Positions 49,749-59,499 of a stretch of DNA of 64,000 nucleotides are shown here, piece after piece. Positions within the stretch are counted from its first letter, which is position 1. Each line of letters starts with the position of its first letter. A model generated the notes under the pieces. That model searched no databases. It worked only from the letters and a program-made list of their open reading frames with translations, and was not told where the DNA came from. The stretch is from positions 21,898,268 to 21,962,267 of the forward strand of contig NC_071355.1 of NCBI RefSeq assembly GCF_943734655.1. Direction: 5' to 3'. This stretch comes from Sabethes cyaneus. Its lineage: Eukaryota; Arthropoda; Insecta; Diptera; Culicidae. The translations under genes were made by a program, and so were the position numbers.

Positions 49749-50414
49749 GGGTTTATTTCTAATTCCCGTCGTAGTAAGTAAAGCCATACCAATTTTCATC
49801 ATTTGTTGGAAGGATTGAGTGAATACTCCAAAAGTTCTTGTGCTGATTTGACTAAAACACACTTATCTTCCGAACCGTGAACTTTGAAATCACTGAAAAG
49901 CGATTATTAAAGCATATTGTTTAAATTACGCGACTGAATTTATATCTTAAATTCGTCGTACCGTTTTAAAATCCGTCCATCAAAATTTTTCATCGTCCGA
50001 ACTAAAAATCACAACAATGTTTACGAAGCTAACGCGCATGTATTTGTGTCGGAAGGCATGACAAATGTTATTCTTCAAAATTTCTGCAGGTCGGGCAAGT
50101 TTTCCTGGCTGTAGAATAACGACAATGCCTTGTTATTTTCATTCATGAATGACGGAAATTAAAACGATTAGTCGACATTTTCTTCTTCATCGCAAGAAAA
50201 ACCGTAGGAAATTTGGCTGGTAGGACTTCTTTAATGATAAAAAGCATTTAAATAGATCTCAGCTCACTTTGATTGATCGCGTATGATAGACAACAAACTA
50301 AAATATTAGGGAATAGCTAATTTTGCATTGTGTGTCATAAAAATGCAGATATTTTTAATAATTTGTGTTGGATAGGACGGGAATAGGCAATTACGACGAA
50401 GCAGCAACATACCC
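49749..50414. mobile_element. 666-bp TA-flanked element, copy 2
   Basis: Same ends (GGGTTTATTTCTAATTCCCG...AACATACCC) and TA flanks (49747-49748, 50415-50416) as copy 1 at 17943. The two differ by scattered substitutions and small indels, including an extra AAAACACACTTAT-like segment near 49855. Confidence 0.88.
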
Positions 50415-50519
50415 TACTTACATTTTCGTAAGAAACTGTTTGGTCTACGTTGTTTGGTTCATGGTTCATTTTTGAATTAGGTAAATCGAGCTTTTCAGCT
50501 ATAACTCAGGAACAACAAA

Positions 50520-50640
50520 CTAAAATTGTTGAAATGTTTAAGTTGGACTTCAAACCGAAGCTGAAAATTAGACTTGGATATGAAATCAAACTAGAAATTG
50601 AACTTAATTGAATTAAATTTGATATAAATTGGAATTGAAT
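50520..50640. repeat. Degenerate ~12-bp array, locus 4 (inverted)
   Basis: Words such as TTGGACTTCAAACCGAAGC and GAAATTGAACTTAATTGAA are the inverse of the AATTTCAAGTCC-type unit. Confidence 0.5.
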
Positions 50641-50979
50641 CGCACTTTGTTTTGCATTAAATTTTACTGAGAAGTCTCAGAGAAGCCTCAGTGTACCGCA
50701 GCCTGCGTAATACAGCATTACAGCAGCAAGGATCAATTTTTTCGGCGATTTTTAAATTTAATATCGTTTTTTTCGGTGATTTTTGTATTGTATTGTAAAT
50801 CCACGCATCGGCAAATCTTTCTCCAGGCAAACTGATTTCAGCATCCTCTTCGACCTCATCATCAATAATGGGATCTTTCTTAAGCATATATTATACGTAT
50901 ACGAACGTACGTACGGACGGCATACGGCTTGCCTACATCAGTTACTGGACTAGTACAACTTGCAGAGTTATCATCTATT
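50641..50979. other. Intergenic, no gene seen
   Basis: A 76-codon minus frame at 50657-50887 (with DDEVEEDAEISLPGERFADA) has an acidic stretch but no recognised family; I do not call it. Confidence 0.4.
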
Positions 50980-51300
50980 TGGGGACGTTAAGGCAGCGTA
51001 TGATCCAGTCAAATGAAACGAGCTGTGGCAGGCAATGCTAGAAGAAATTAATTACGCTGATTCGTGCAACGATGGATGGACCAAAATCATGCGTCAAAAT
51101 AGCGGGTGAGACCTCATCCGCTTTCGTGACTTTGGATGGACTAAAGCAAGGAAATGCACACGCTCTAACCTGCTATTCAACATTGCCTTGCAAGGTGCAA
51201 TACGAAGGTGCAAACGTGGACTATAATCACGAAATCTCACATTCTTCCTGGTTTTGCAAATGATGTCGATATTATCGAAAGCAACCGTAGAGCAGTGGAA
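50980..51300 (+). pseudogene. LINE reverse transcriptase fragment (RTE/Jockey-like)
   Basis: Plus reading has a degraded DVKAAYDPVK block, then MDGPKSCVKIAGETSSAFVT and LDGLKQGNAHA, then a frameshifted FNIALQGAIR-like block and GFANDVDII (about 51250). These are RT blocks A to C; the active site has FAND. Related to 10466-10690. Confidence 0.75.
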
Positions 51301-51469
51301 GAGGCATTTAGGCCTTCGGTATACAGTACAGTACAGACCAACAGTACTGGAGGACCATAATTCGTTTGACGCAGGATCAATGACGGACCGTCACCACTAA
51401 TATAAAGTAAGCAAGGAAAATCTTGTTGGTTGGATTTGGTTGGGTTGGTTCATCTACATCTTTTTTGTT

Positions 51470-51527
51470 GTTTTCCTACAATTGGATCAAATTCACATGT
51501 GGGTTTCTCAAAACAAACGATTCAAAT
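51470..51527. mobile_element. Relic end of the 27-bp-TIR element
   Basis: TTTTTTGTTGTTTTCCTACA and GGGTTTCTCAAAACAAACGA match the right end of 18909-20484 with a few changes. Only the last 60 bp or so remain. Confidence 0.7.
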
Positions 51528-51689
51528 GCTGGAGCAATATTTGGAAGATCTGAAAAGGGGCCATCACAATAGCAACTATCGAGGCTAGATCACTGCTGTC
51601 CATTCTAACATGCAAAAAACCCCATACCCTGTCCATCCAATTGAAGACCGTAAGCGGAAGACTTTGTCGGCTAATGGCAAGCTGTTTAT

Positions 51690-51870
51690 CTAGAAGGTCA
51701 CTTTATGACTAATCAAATATTAACTCTGCAACAGATCCTAGGTAAATTCCGGGGAGAAACAAACTTCGAACACGCTCAATCTCTTTGTGGATTTCAAGTT
51801 GACGTACGATTCAGTTAAGCTAAAAACAGAGATATGCTTGGATGTGTTTTACCGATGAAACTGCTCATAG
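51690..51870 (+). pseudogene. Small LINE RT relic
   Basis: Readings TLQQILGKFRGETNFEH and, after a frameshift, LFVDFKLTYDSVK resemble the segment leading into RT motif A of RTE/Jockey-type LINEs. Confidence 0.5.
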
Positions 51871-52651
51871 TCTTCTAGCGTTTAATAATAATTAACGGCA
51901 TATTTCATTTGGCTTGTTTTGGCTCAATTTTATACTAGGTGGATCTGGTCGTTTGAAACACAAGCTATATTGGTGTTGTTTGGAGTTCGAGGAACATAAT
52001 TGTGCAGCGTTTATTTGCAATGAGATATTCTCTCCGAGCCACTGAGCCACTTAGGTGTACGATTCTTTGCCCTTTTCCCCTGGTCAATAGGCGTAAATAG
52101 TTATAGAATCGAAATCTGAACTAAATAAAAGTCCAAGAGTTGACGTTGCAGTAAAAACCCTAAGCTAAGAAATCACTTAATTTGTTCCATGGTGAATATT
52201 GGCTTACTAGATGGCATGCACCATATCTATGACCAACAAAGGTGGTTACCATGGTAACTTTTTATAAACTATTCTTGATTAATTATAGCAAATTCAAATT
52301 AATTAAAAGCAAATTTGAAACAATATGTTTGAATTATTCCTTACCAAAAATAATAAAAATTTTGAAATATTTTTTTTAATATTCTGGAATTGTTAGAAAT
52401 CATTCGATAAAATCGATAAAATTTAAAGAGAAATCTGAAAATCCGATCAACTTTTATTGGTAAAATGTTGATTTTTAATTTGTAACAGGCCCATAGAGGG
52501 TTAAGAAAAACACACCCAAAGCTAAGGGGCAATGGTGCATCGTATAGGTACTTGCCTGCAGGTGCAAGATAACAACACCAAAACATCGAATAAGCCAAAA
52601 ATAAAACAAAAGCTTCAATTATCAAATTTTTGTTTATAAAACTGAGATAAC
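51871..52651. other. Intergenic, no gene seen
   Basis: AT-rich DNA; the 94-codon minus frame at 52341-52625 is hydrophobic and AT-driven without a recognised domain. Confidence 0.45.
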
Positions 52652-52657
52652 TTTATT
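52652..52657 (-). terminator. Candidate polyadenylation signal for the metallothionein gene
   Basis: AATAAA on the minus strand, about 105 bp after the stop codon. Confidence 0.55.
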
Positions 52658-52761
52658 CACTATCGTCATGACCTTTCGTCTAATGACCTATCAGTACGGC
52701 GGATAACTTAATCGCTAATCTTATAACTGCTATTCAGGCGTTCAGTTCTTGCAGAGGGGCA

Positions 52762-52985
52762 TCACTTCTTGCAGCATCCTTCCGGCTGATCGCATCCCTT
52801 GTCCGTCTTGCAGGCACATTGACACTGGCACCCGGGTACACAGGGTTTATCCGGCGTTCCGCAGCAGGTTGTGCACTTGCATTCTGCCAAAAAAAAACAA
52901 CGGGAAAACCATCGTCAGTTACATTACACAACTTTTATGGTTTTTTTATGCTGCACTCACCTTTACCACAGCACTTGCACGGCAT
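52762..52985 (-). CDS. Metallothionein, two exons
   Basis: Exon 1 (52985-52961) and exon 2 (52883-52762) join across a 77-bp GT-AG intron to 48 codons. The protein begins MPCKCCGKECKCTTCC, continues with PCVPGCQCQCACKTDKGC and ends CDQPEGCCKK. It has 15 cysteines, mostly in CXC and CC pairs, no aromatic residues and many lysines, which is diagnostic of metallothioneins; size and the MPCKCC start match insect members. Such cytosolic proteins bind copper, zinc and cadmium through thiolate clusters. The gene is easily missed because exon 1 has only 25 coding bases. Upstream are a TATA box and metal-response-element cores. Intact as far as seen. Confidence 0.95.
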
Positions 52986-53123
52986 TTTCACTTTGAATGG
53001 TTGCACTGACCTGACCGGGATAGGTTGCTAATTCAAGTTTAGCAATTGATTGCTGCAGAGCGTTGCTTACACACTTACACTTCGACTTCCGACGAATGAT
53101 GCTGCCCGTATCGTGCAGGAACA

Positions 53124-53131
53124 CTTTTATA
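53124..53131 (-). promoter_or_regulatory. TATA box of the metallothionein gene
   Basis: TATAAAAG on the minus strand, about 140 bp before the start codon, which leaves room for a roughly 100-base leader. It lies just downstream of two metal-response cores. Confidence 0.7.
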
Positions 53132-53140
53132 GGTAATTTC

Positions 53141-53147
53141 GAGTGCA
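53141..53147 (-). promoter_or_regulatory. Metal response element core 1
   Basis: TGCACTC on the minus strand matches TGCRCNC, the MTF-1 binding core, about 10 bp upstream of the TATA box. Confidence 0.65.
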
Positions 53148-53164
53148 GTCCAATTGATCGCGAA

Positions 53165-53171
53165 GAGTGCA
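53165..53171 (-). promoter_or_regulatory. Metal response element core 2
   Basis: A second TGCACTC on the minus strand, 24 bp further upstream than the first, that is, about two helical turns away and in the same orientation. Confidence 0.65.
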
Positions 53172-53277
53172 GAAAGCTCGAGGCTCGGCTGCTATTCCAC
53201 ACCACCACCGATACCGAACCGACCGTCACCGTCGTCAGAGCAGAGCAGAGCAACAAGAGCAACGAGCGGCTAGTGTC

Positions 53278-53284
53278 GTGTGCA
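53278..53284 (-). promoter_or_regulatory. Metal response element core 3
   Basis: TGCACAC on the minus strand also matches TGCRCNC, about 295 bp before the start codon. A single seven-base match is weaker evidence than the pair near the TATA box. Confidence 0.45.
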
Positions 53285-53399
53285 ATCGGCACGCATCGCG
53301 CATCACCAGGCACAGCAGGCCAGTGTGGAACTGTATCGGTCGTTGGCTTTATGCTCGCTTGGGCTATGCAGTTTTGAAACGAGCGAAAGGCCTATGAAT

Positions 53400-53942
53400 A
53401 AGGTTTTACACCTGGATTGAAATATCAATGGCACAAAAGAGTATACCACTATCGTCGGCACTCGTAAGCATCGCGAACAGTACACCAATTTGCGCAGTTC
53501 CTCGGCCGGCTCGTCCAATCAATAATGGTGTCTGCAAATTTACTACCGCTTTAGCGCTAGGAAGATGAATGATGAAGTTTTGCATAAGGAAACTTTTGAT
53601 TTGCCAATGCGGGATAAGTGTCTAATCATCTCAACTAGCTACTATGCAAAGTGAAAAAAGAAATAGAAGGGCCATACGGTTCGATCAATACGTATAGAGC
53701 AGATAATTGTGTCGGGTTTAGCCTCATTGGATAACTCAAACTGGAACTCCATATTCTGTTTTGAGTTTTTGAACTCTTAAGGGTCAATTGATATTTCAAA
53801 AGCAGTTTTTATGCTCAAAATAATAATTTACCCACAATTATCGTAAAAAGTCAGCCGACCCGGATTTAGACTTTTAAATAAAAACGCTCTTTAAAAATTC
53901 TAGATTTAGGAATTTTTTAAAATTATAATACAAGTTTAGGTC
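53400..53942. other. Intergenic, no gene seen
   Basis: AT-rich DNA upstream of the metallothionein promoter. Confidence 0.5.
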
Positions 53943-53947
53943 GAATG

Positions 53948-55014
53948 CGCAGTAGTCCAAAAGGGCGAAAAGTGGAACTTTTTTCCTAGTTTCTTTTGTT
54001 TTCATTTTATCATTTATGGTCTGCAGAAGATTGCAAATCTCTAGGCTTTTCCTTATAAAGTAATCGCTTTTGGCTCGTGAAGTTAAGGAAAAATAAAGCT
54101 TAAATAAGCGATAACTTTGTAAGGAAAGGTCCTAGAGATTTGCAACCTTCTGCAAAAACATGTGTTTTGAGCCTTTCAATAATCTCCTAGAACCATATAC
54201 TCTTGTAAAATGCAACCAACATACGCTAAATATGAAAAACTTATTTTTAAAGAATTTCCAAAGAAAATGCTTTATAGCTGTGCACTCGATAGAGGTAGGA
54301 ATGTCATTTCTTTAGCAAAGTTGTTTGCCTTTATATTTTCTACAACTTTGCCGAAGAAATCATGTGTCTATCTACTAACACAAAAGAATGGACGTGTATT
54401 GAGCCTTTAGCGAACGCGAAACACACAAAACGTATGCTTGCCGTTCTCTCATTTGGGTGCTTAAGGACAAGCGGAACCCGTTCAATTTTATAGTACTTGA
54501 CTGAAGATTAAAGCACTGATTTTATAAATCCGCTTGCCCCATTTTACCACATGGGCTCGTCAAGCTATAGAAATTTAAAGCTTGAATATGCGATAACTCA
54601 GCAAGTAAAGGTCCAAGGTCTTCTGCAAAAATGTGTATCTTGAGAGCTTCGATAATTGCCTAGAACATTGTATTCTTGGAAAATGTAACTATGAAAAGTT
54701 AAGTATGAAAATCCGATTTTTAAAGAAGTTTTAAAGAATATGCCTTATAGTCCAGCACTCGGTAAAGATAGAAATTTTATTTCTTCAGCAAAGTTGCTTG
54801 TTTTTTGCAATATTTACAACTTTGCCGAAGGAACTATGTCTATATTTCCCAACACAAAAAAGTTATTTTTGTTATTTTCATTAAGTAAGCGATGACTAAC
54901 TTTAGACAGTTTTGGATTAAGGGGGATATTCATACGAACAAAAGTGCTGAAGACCATAAATGATAAAATGAAAGCAAAAGGTACTAAAAAAAAAGTTCCG
55001 CTTGGACTACTGTG
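53948..55014. mobile_element. 1.07-kb TIR element (CACAGTAGTCCAA ends)
   Basis: Left end CGCAGTAGTCCAAAAGGGCG and right end (inverse CACAGTAGTCCAAGCGGAAC) pair over about 35 bp including AGTGGAACTTTTTT versus AAAAAAAAGTTCC. GAATG flanks both sides (53943-53947, 55015-55019). The interior has repeated blocks (GCGATAACT...AAAGGTC...TTCTGCAAAAA at about 54110-54160 and 54590-54630; AACTTTGCCGAAG at about 54341 and 54820). No transposase. The CACAG-type end suggests a CMC/Chapaev relation, but the duplication length is not decisive. Confidence 0.7.
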
Positions 55015-55019
55015 GAATG

Positions 55020-56187
55020 GTCCCAGCATTCAATGAAATTTTGTTTACTTGCAAAGTTTAGCTTAAAAAACTTCGAAAGTTTTCCATGATCTAGAAAATA
55101 TTTTTTTTAACTTTCTTAGGAGTTTTCAATCACTGTCGAGAAATTACTGAAAAGCTTTTCCCAAATGATATTTATTTCTGAACTGCCAAAAAAATGAACT
55201 AACATTTTACAATACAAAAATCTTTGTATTAACTTCTAAACATTTCCAGGTGACGCCTGCAAAAAAAATTAAAAAAGTTGCTCGACCTTCTCCGATTTGA
55301 ACGAACGAACATTCCAGAAGAAACTAGTGGATATAATTCAAGATAAAGCAATTCTCGCGTAACTTTTCATAAGGACCTAAGCAACAATGAGATATTCTCT
55401 TTGTTCCGCTTTTCTTCCGTTCGTCAGGGCGAGGCAAATGCGATTTAAAACATCACTTTTGCATAAATCGTTGAAGGCATCACTAGTTAGGTGAACGTTA
55501 AGAAAATGTTCGTTGAAATGCATTTCTGTCGAGGGACAACAAAACGAGTCACTTAATGTTACTTAAGTCCTTTTGAAAAGCACGCGAGAATTATCCAAAA
55601 ATAGCGATTTTTTGAAGTAGGACTACGTCTTACCGCAGGTTGTTATTTCATAACGATAATAGCTTTGCCAGCTTTGTGTATTTCATTATAATTTTGTGTA
55701 TTTCATTATAATTTTAAATAGTGAAAATTGACGAATCGTTTCAAGGTCAAATTTCCCTATACATTTTCTTTGTGATAGCCTTGTTTCACATACAGGGACG
55801 ACAGTCAAATACTTCATCTGTTTGTTGTGATTTCCTTTTACAAAAAAGTGATAAAACCCCATCGTCTTAACAGGTCTAAGATTCTTTACGACGTTCAAAC
55901 CAATACCAATTTTATATCTGGGCTAGGAAAGTACACCAGAAAAAGTTACAAACGCTCTTCGTCCCAGCAAATTGAAAACTTTTTACGTAGAACTACGTTC
56001 TTTCAGGAAGGTAGCTGGTATCCAGCTATCCGCGAACCACGCGAGTGGTTATGGCGGCTGGTGGCGGTACAACTTTCTGAAGGGTACAGTTCGGTTTTGG
56101 CATTCAATGCAGGCGCGGTTACTGCGGTTACTATGGAAGCCACTACCCATTGTTTTCTGATTGAGCGGAAAAATGTAAACATTGATT
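55020..56187. other. Intergenic, no gene seen
   Basis: AT-rich DNA with a tandem doubling of TTTTGTGTATTTCATTATAA near 55680. The 120-codon plus frame at 55827-56189 has no recognised domain. Confidence 0.45.
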
Positions 56188-56380
56188 AGTTTTCGCTGAC
56201 CAGCTGAAGCGGAATTTAGTTGAACGGAAGCGAATTTTTGTGCTTCTGTGGCTATCATTTCCTGAAATAACTATTGCATTGGGTCAATGTGACAATATTT
56301 CAGCAAAGAATAGCCACAATAGCACAAAACTACACTTCCGGTCAACTAAATTCCGCTTCAGGTGGTCAAAGAAAACTGAG
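56188..56380. mobile_element. ~190-bp foldback element
   Basis: AGTTTTCGCTGACCAGCTGA at the left pairs with TCAGGTGGTCAAAGAAAACT at the right; inner words CGGAATTTAGTTGA and TGTGGCTATC pair as well. No duplication resolved. Confidence 0.75.
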
Positions 56381-56398
56381 GTTCTTTGGAGCGTCTTA

Positions 56399-56640
56399 TA
56401 GCGAATTCATAAATTAACCTGGGTTCGTGCTAACTCGAACCCGAAATTTATGAACGATACGGGCAGTTTGACAGATCGACCCGTAACCCGTAATGCTAGA
56501 CAGTTTTAACCCGCGCTTCAAACTGAATGCTGTCAGTTTAACCGAAATGCAATCTCGGTTAATTTATGAATGCTTTGATAGCACTTCGATTAAAACTGAG
56601 TGCTAATCGACCTGAGCCAGGTTAATTTATGAATTCGCTA
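56399..56640. mobile_element. 242-bp Harbinger-like MITE
   Basis: Perfect 24-bp inverted ends starting TAGCGAATTCATAAATTAAC, flanked by TTA (56396-56398 and 56641-56643). The interrupted sequence GGAGCGTCTTAGTAGAAT is found uninterrupted at about 17619-17636, confirming the insertion. Three-base TWA duplication fits PIF/Harbinger. Confidence 0.92.
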
Positions 56641-57044
56641 TTAGTAGAATGCGAAACCTGAAATTAAATAAAAAGAAAACTTTGTCCAAAAAAAATTCTA
56701 CTATTTTCATTTATTCGCAAAAGATACGAACGCCTACGACTTGCAGGCTTCATCAGTGTCTGTTTTCAAACTTCGGTCAGTAGCCTAGTAGCCATCCCGA
56801 CTCATGCTGTTGCAGTCTTCTCCATGCAGTTCGATCTTGAGCCACTCGTAACCATTTTCCCAGTCGGTTCAGAAGTCGCAAATCACTTTCGACCTGGTCG
56901 GGCCACCTTGCACGTTGAGCCCCCCTGTTCCTGGACATCCTTACAACGTGTCCGGCCCACCGTAGCCTATCCAAGTTACAATGTCAGTTTTAGTGCACTC
57001 TTATTGCACTTTTCATGACCAATTTCGGTCATAAATGCCGAAAA

Positions 57045-58343
57045 AGGCTTGTTCGCGACAAAATTTGGACACCCCTAAACACACACAGCTTCGGAAATAC
57101 ATTAACAATGAGTGGAATATTTTGCAGAATGGTAGACGTATGTCTGTTCTTTCTGAAAATATAACACTAGTTTATATTACAAGCGCTCAGCGTAAAATGG
57201 CGTCGAAAGAAGAGCATGTGCGGAAAGCAATTGTGTGCGATCGCAATGAAAATCCGGATCTCTCGTTAAGAAAACTTGCCAAAAAGCTTGGATTTCCTCC
57301 AAGCACTGTTCAGAGTGTTTTAAAATCGTTCGATACTCGCTTGACAACAGCTAGGAAGAAGGGAAGTGGAACAAAAACGGATCTGAGGAACCCACCACAG
57401 GGATGCGAAGGTAAAACAAATATTACGGAGGAGACCGGATCTTTCTGTACGTACCATTGCTCGTAAAATAAAAATGTCGCCAACATTCGTGCACACTTCT
57501 AAGCAACGACAGGGCATGAAGTCTTTCAAGATGAGGACTGTGCCAAACCGTAATGTTAAGCAAAATACGACGGCAAAAACACGCGCTCGTAAGCTTTATC
57601 GCGAATATTTAACGAAGTTTCCATGCGTTATAATGGACGATGAAACGTATGCCCTAGAAGACCTTAAACAGCTTCGTGGTATGTCTTTTTACAATGCAAT
57701 GAAACGGAACGGCGCTGCAGAGCATTTTAGGACAAAGTTGAAAGCCAAGTTCCCCAAAAAATATTTAGTATGGCAGGCCATATGCAGCTGTGGTCGAGCA
57801 ACCAAAAGTTACATCACTACGGGAACGGTTAACAAGGAAATATACTGTGAAGAATGCCTGCAGAAACGATTGTTACTGTTCCTACACAGCCATGATGTAC
57901 CCTCTCTGTTTTGGCCTGATTTGGCATGCTGTCACTACGCCAAAGATGTTTTGGAATGGTATGATGCTAATGGAGTCCATATTGTACCGAAGGAGGCGAA
58001 TCCACCTAACTGTCCAGAGTAACGCCCCATCGAGCGGTATTGGGCTTTGGTGAAGAGAGAGCTGTCCCAGCACAAACAACAAGCAACAACTATAGACAAA
58101 TTTCGAAAATCTTGGACAAACGCAGCTAAATTGGTTGCCAACAAGTCTGCACTGGCCCTCTTGGCAAGGGTAAACTCCAAAGCTCGCCAATTTTTCATGC
58201 AGACCAAATAAGTAATGTTAATTTGTTTGATAATTATTAACGATACATCCATAAATGATATAAAATTGTTTCATGAATTAAACTTCTAGCAAATTTGTTT
58301 TATTGCAAAATTGAGGTGTCCAGATTTTGTCGCGAACAAGCCT
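57045..58343 (+). mobile_element. Tc1/mariner-superfamily transposon, DD37E type
   Basis: Inverted ends AGGCTTGTTCGCGACAAAAT (57045) and the inverse ending CGCGAACAAGCCT (58343). The right flank is TA (58344-58345); the left flank is AA, probably a mutated TA. About 1.3 kb. It carries a damaged transposase and sits in an RTE remnant. Its type is assigned from the transposase catalytic spacing. Confidence 0.9.
57197..58211 (+). pseudogene. DD37E mariner transposase, inactivated
   Basis: Starts MASKEEHVRKAIVCDRN; the N-terminal helix-turn-helix reads LRKLAKKLGFPPSTVQSVLK (about 57266-57326). After a frameshift near 57425-57475 a second frame has MSPTFVHTSKQRQGMKSF, VIMDDETY (first catalytic Asp, about 57630-57645), FWPDLACCHYAKDVLEWY (second Asp) and NPPNCPE, then a TAA at 58020-58022, then RPIERYW with the third catalytic residue Glu at 58032-58034. 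Counting the stop as one residue, 37 positions separate the second Asp and the Glu, the spacing of the ITmD37E lineage known from mosquitoes. The tail ends MQTK at 58211. One frameshift and one stop make it inactive. Confidence 0.9.
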
Positions 58344-58679
58344 TAACAGCGTAATAAGACCCAGATTGTTTGGGTTTTGACTTTCGCCAGATGAGCGTTT
58401 TGCTTCAAACAGGGCCTTTAGCTCGTAATTCATACGTCTACGTCACTCTCCGCTTTCAATTTGTACTACGCCAAACATCGTCCGTAGTACTTTCCGCTCG
58501 AACACGGCAATGGCGCTCACTCTATGAAATGTAGCTCTGATCAGTCGTGTTCAGGGATGGAAAATCAGTGATTTTGATCAAATCTGAGCTATCGCCACAC
58601 GCCCACAGTACGTCGCATTAACCACAACAACTCAGGAGCAAAAAGCAAAGCAAGCCATGCCCCTCCCTAAGAACTTGAC

Positions 58680-59495
58680 GTTTTTTTATCGACAGACTTC
58701 CCACGGACCCGGTTATTAGAGTACATGACAATTACGGGGCTAGTGCAACGATCGTACTGATTATATAGCCGCACGCTATGTCTGAAGGCACTTATTATTT
58801 AACTTACATGCACCTCAGATTTCTCTTCACAGGATGTTAGTATTAATCAAAACAACTAATTTAGAGCAGGTCTTAAAATATTCTATCTTGGGTTTTTTGA
58901 AAAATTCAATTTTTAAGGTTATTTAGGGGTCATTCCCTCTCAAGTGATCATATCCGTTGTAGTTGACCACATCCGATTTCAACCAAATTTGGTATAATTA
59001 CTTATTCCGACCCCACCTTCGTTTTCCCAAAGTTTTGTACGGATTGAACAATCCCCCTTGCAGTGACGCTTCTCCATTTTTCTCAGATTTTCGAAAATAC
59101 TCATTTTTCACTGCATGTCACTGCAAGGGGGGTAGTTCAATCCATACAAAATTTTGAGAAATTAAATGTGGGGTCTGAATAGGCAATTATACCAAATTTT
59201 GTTGAAATCGGAGGTGGTCGATTACAACGGATATGATCTCTTGAGAGGGGATGACCCCTAAATAACCTTGAAAATTGAATTTTTCAAAAAACCCAAGATA
59301 GAATATTTTAAGACCTTCTCTAAATTAATTGTTTTGATTAATACTAACATCCTGTGAAGAAAAATCTGAGGTGCATGTAAGTTGACTAATAAGTATCTTC
59401 GGACATAGCGTGAGCCGTACCGCCCAGTAGAAATTGGAACATACGATGACTGCATTGTTAGGCCAGCATCGTACTACGATGCTAACTGGGCAGTA
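58680..59495 (-). mobile_element. tRNA-derived SINE, split by a foldback element
   Basis: 58680-58771 matches the body of the SINE at 44661 (ATCGACAGACTTCC, TTAGAGTACATGACAATTAC, GGGGCTAGTGCAACGATC) and 59413-59495 matches its tRNA-like head (GGAACATACGATGACTGC, GGCCAGCATCGTACTACG, CTGGGCAG). The 641-bp foldback lies between. Confidence 0.82.
58772..59412. mobile_element. 641-bp foldback element with 5-bp duplication
   Basis: CACGCTATGTCTGAAG at the left and its near inverse (CACGCTATGTCCGAAG) at the right begin arms of roughly 300 bp that pair almost to the centre (for example CCTTGCAGTGACGC versus GCATGTCACTGCAAGG near the middle). AGCCG flanks both sides (58767-58771 and 59413-59417). A 5-bp GC-rich duplication with CAC ends recalls Transib, but no transposase is present, so this is only a suggestion. 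Confidence 0.85.
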
Positions 59496-59499
59496 TCTG

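Larger units (their letters stand above)
56777..58517 (-). pseudogene. RTE-type LINE 3' fragment split by a mariner
   Basis: Two pieces of the RTE C-terminal region: 58517-58382 (ERKVLRTMFGV- and RRMNYELKAL-like readings) and, beyond the mariner, 56974-56777 (RLRWAGHVVRM, RARWPDQVESDLRLL, GKWLRVAQDRTAWRR). Together they match the 3' end of the copies at 20867 and 43727. The mariner lies between them. Confidence 0.82.

Noticed and set aside
53063..53397. Plus and minus frames of 76 to 116 codons over the metallothionein promoter
   Set aside because: They overlap the TATA box and metal-response cores and have no domains; the short Cys-rich spliced gene explains the region better.
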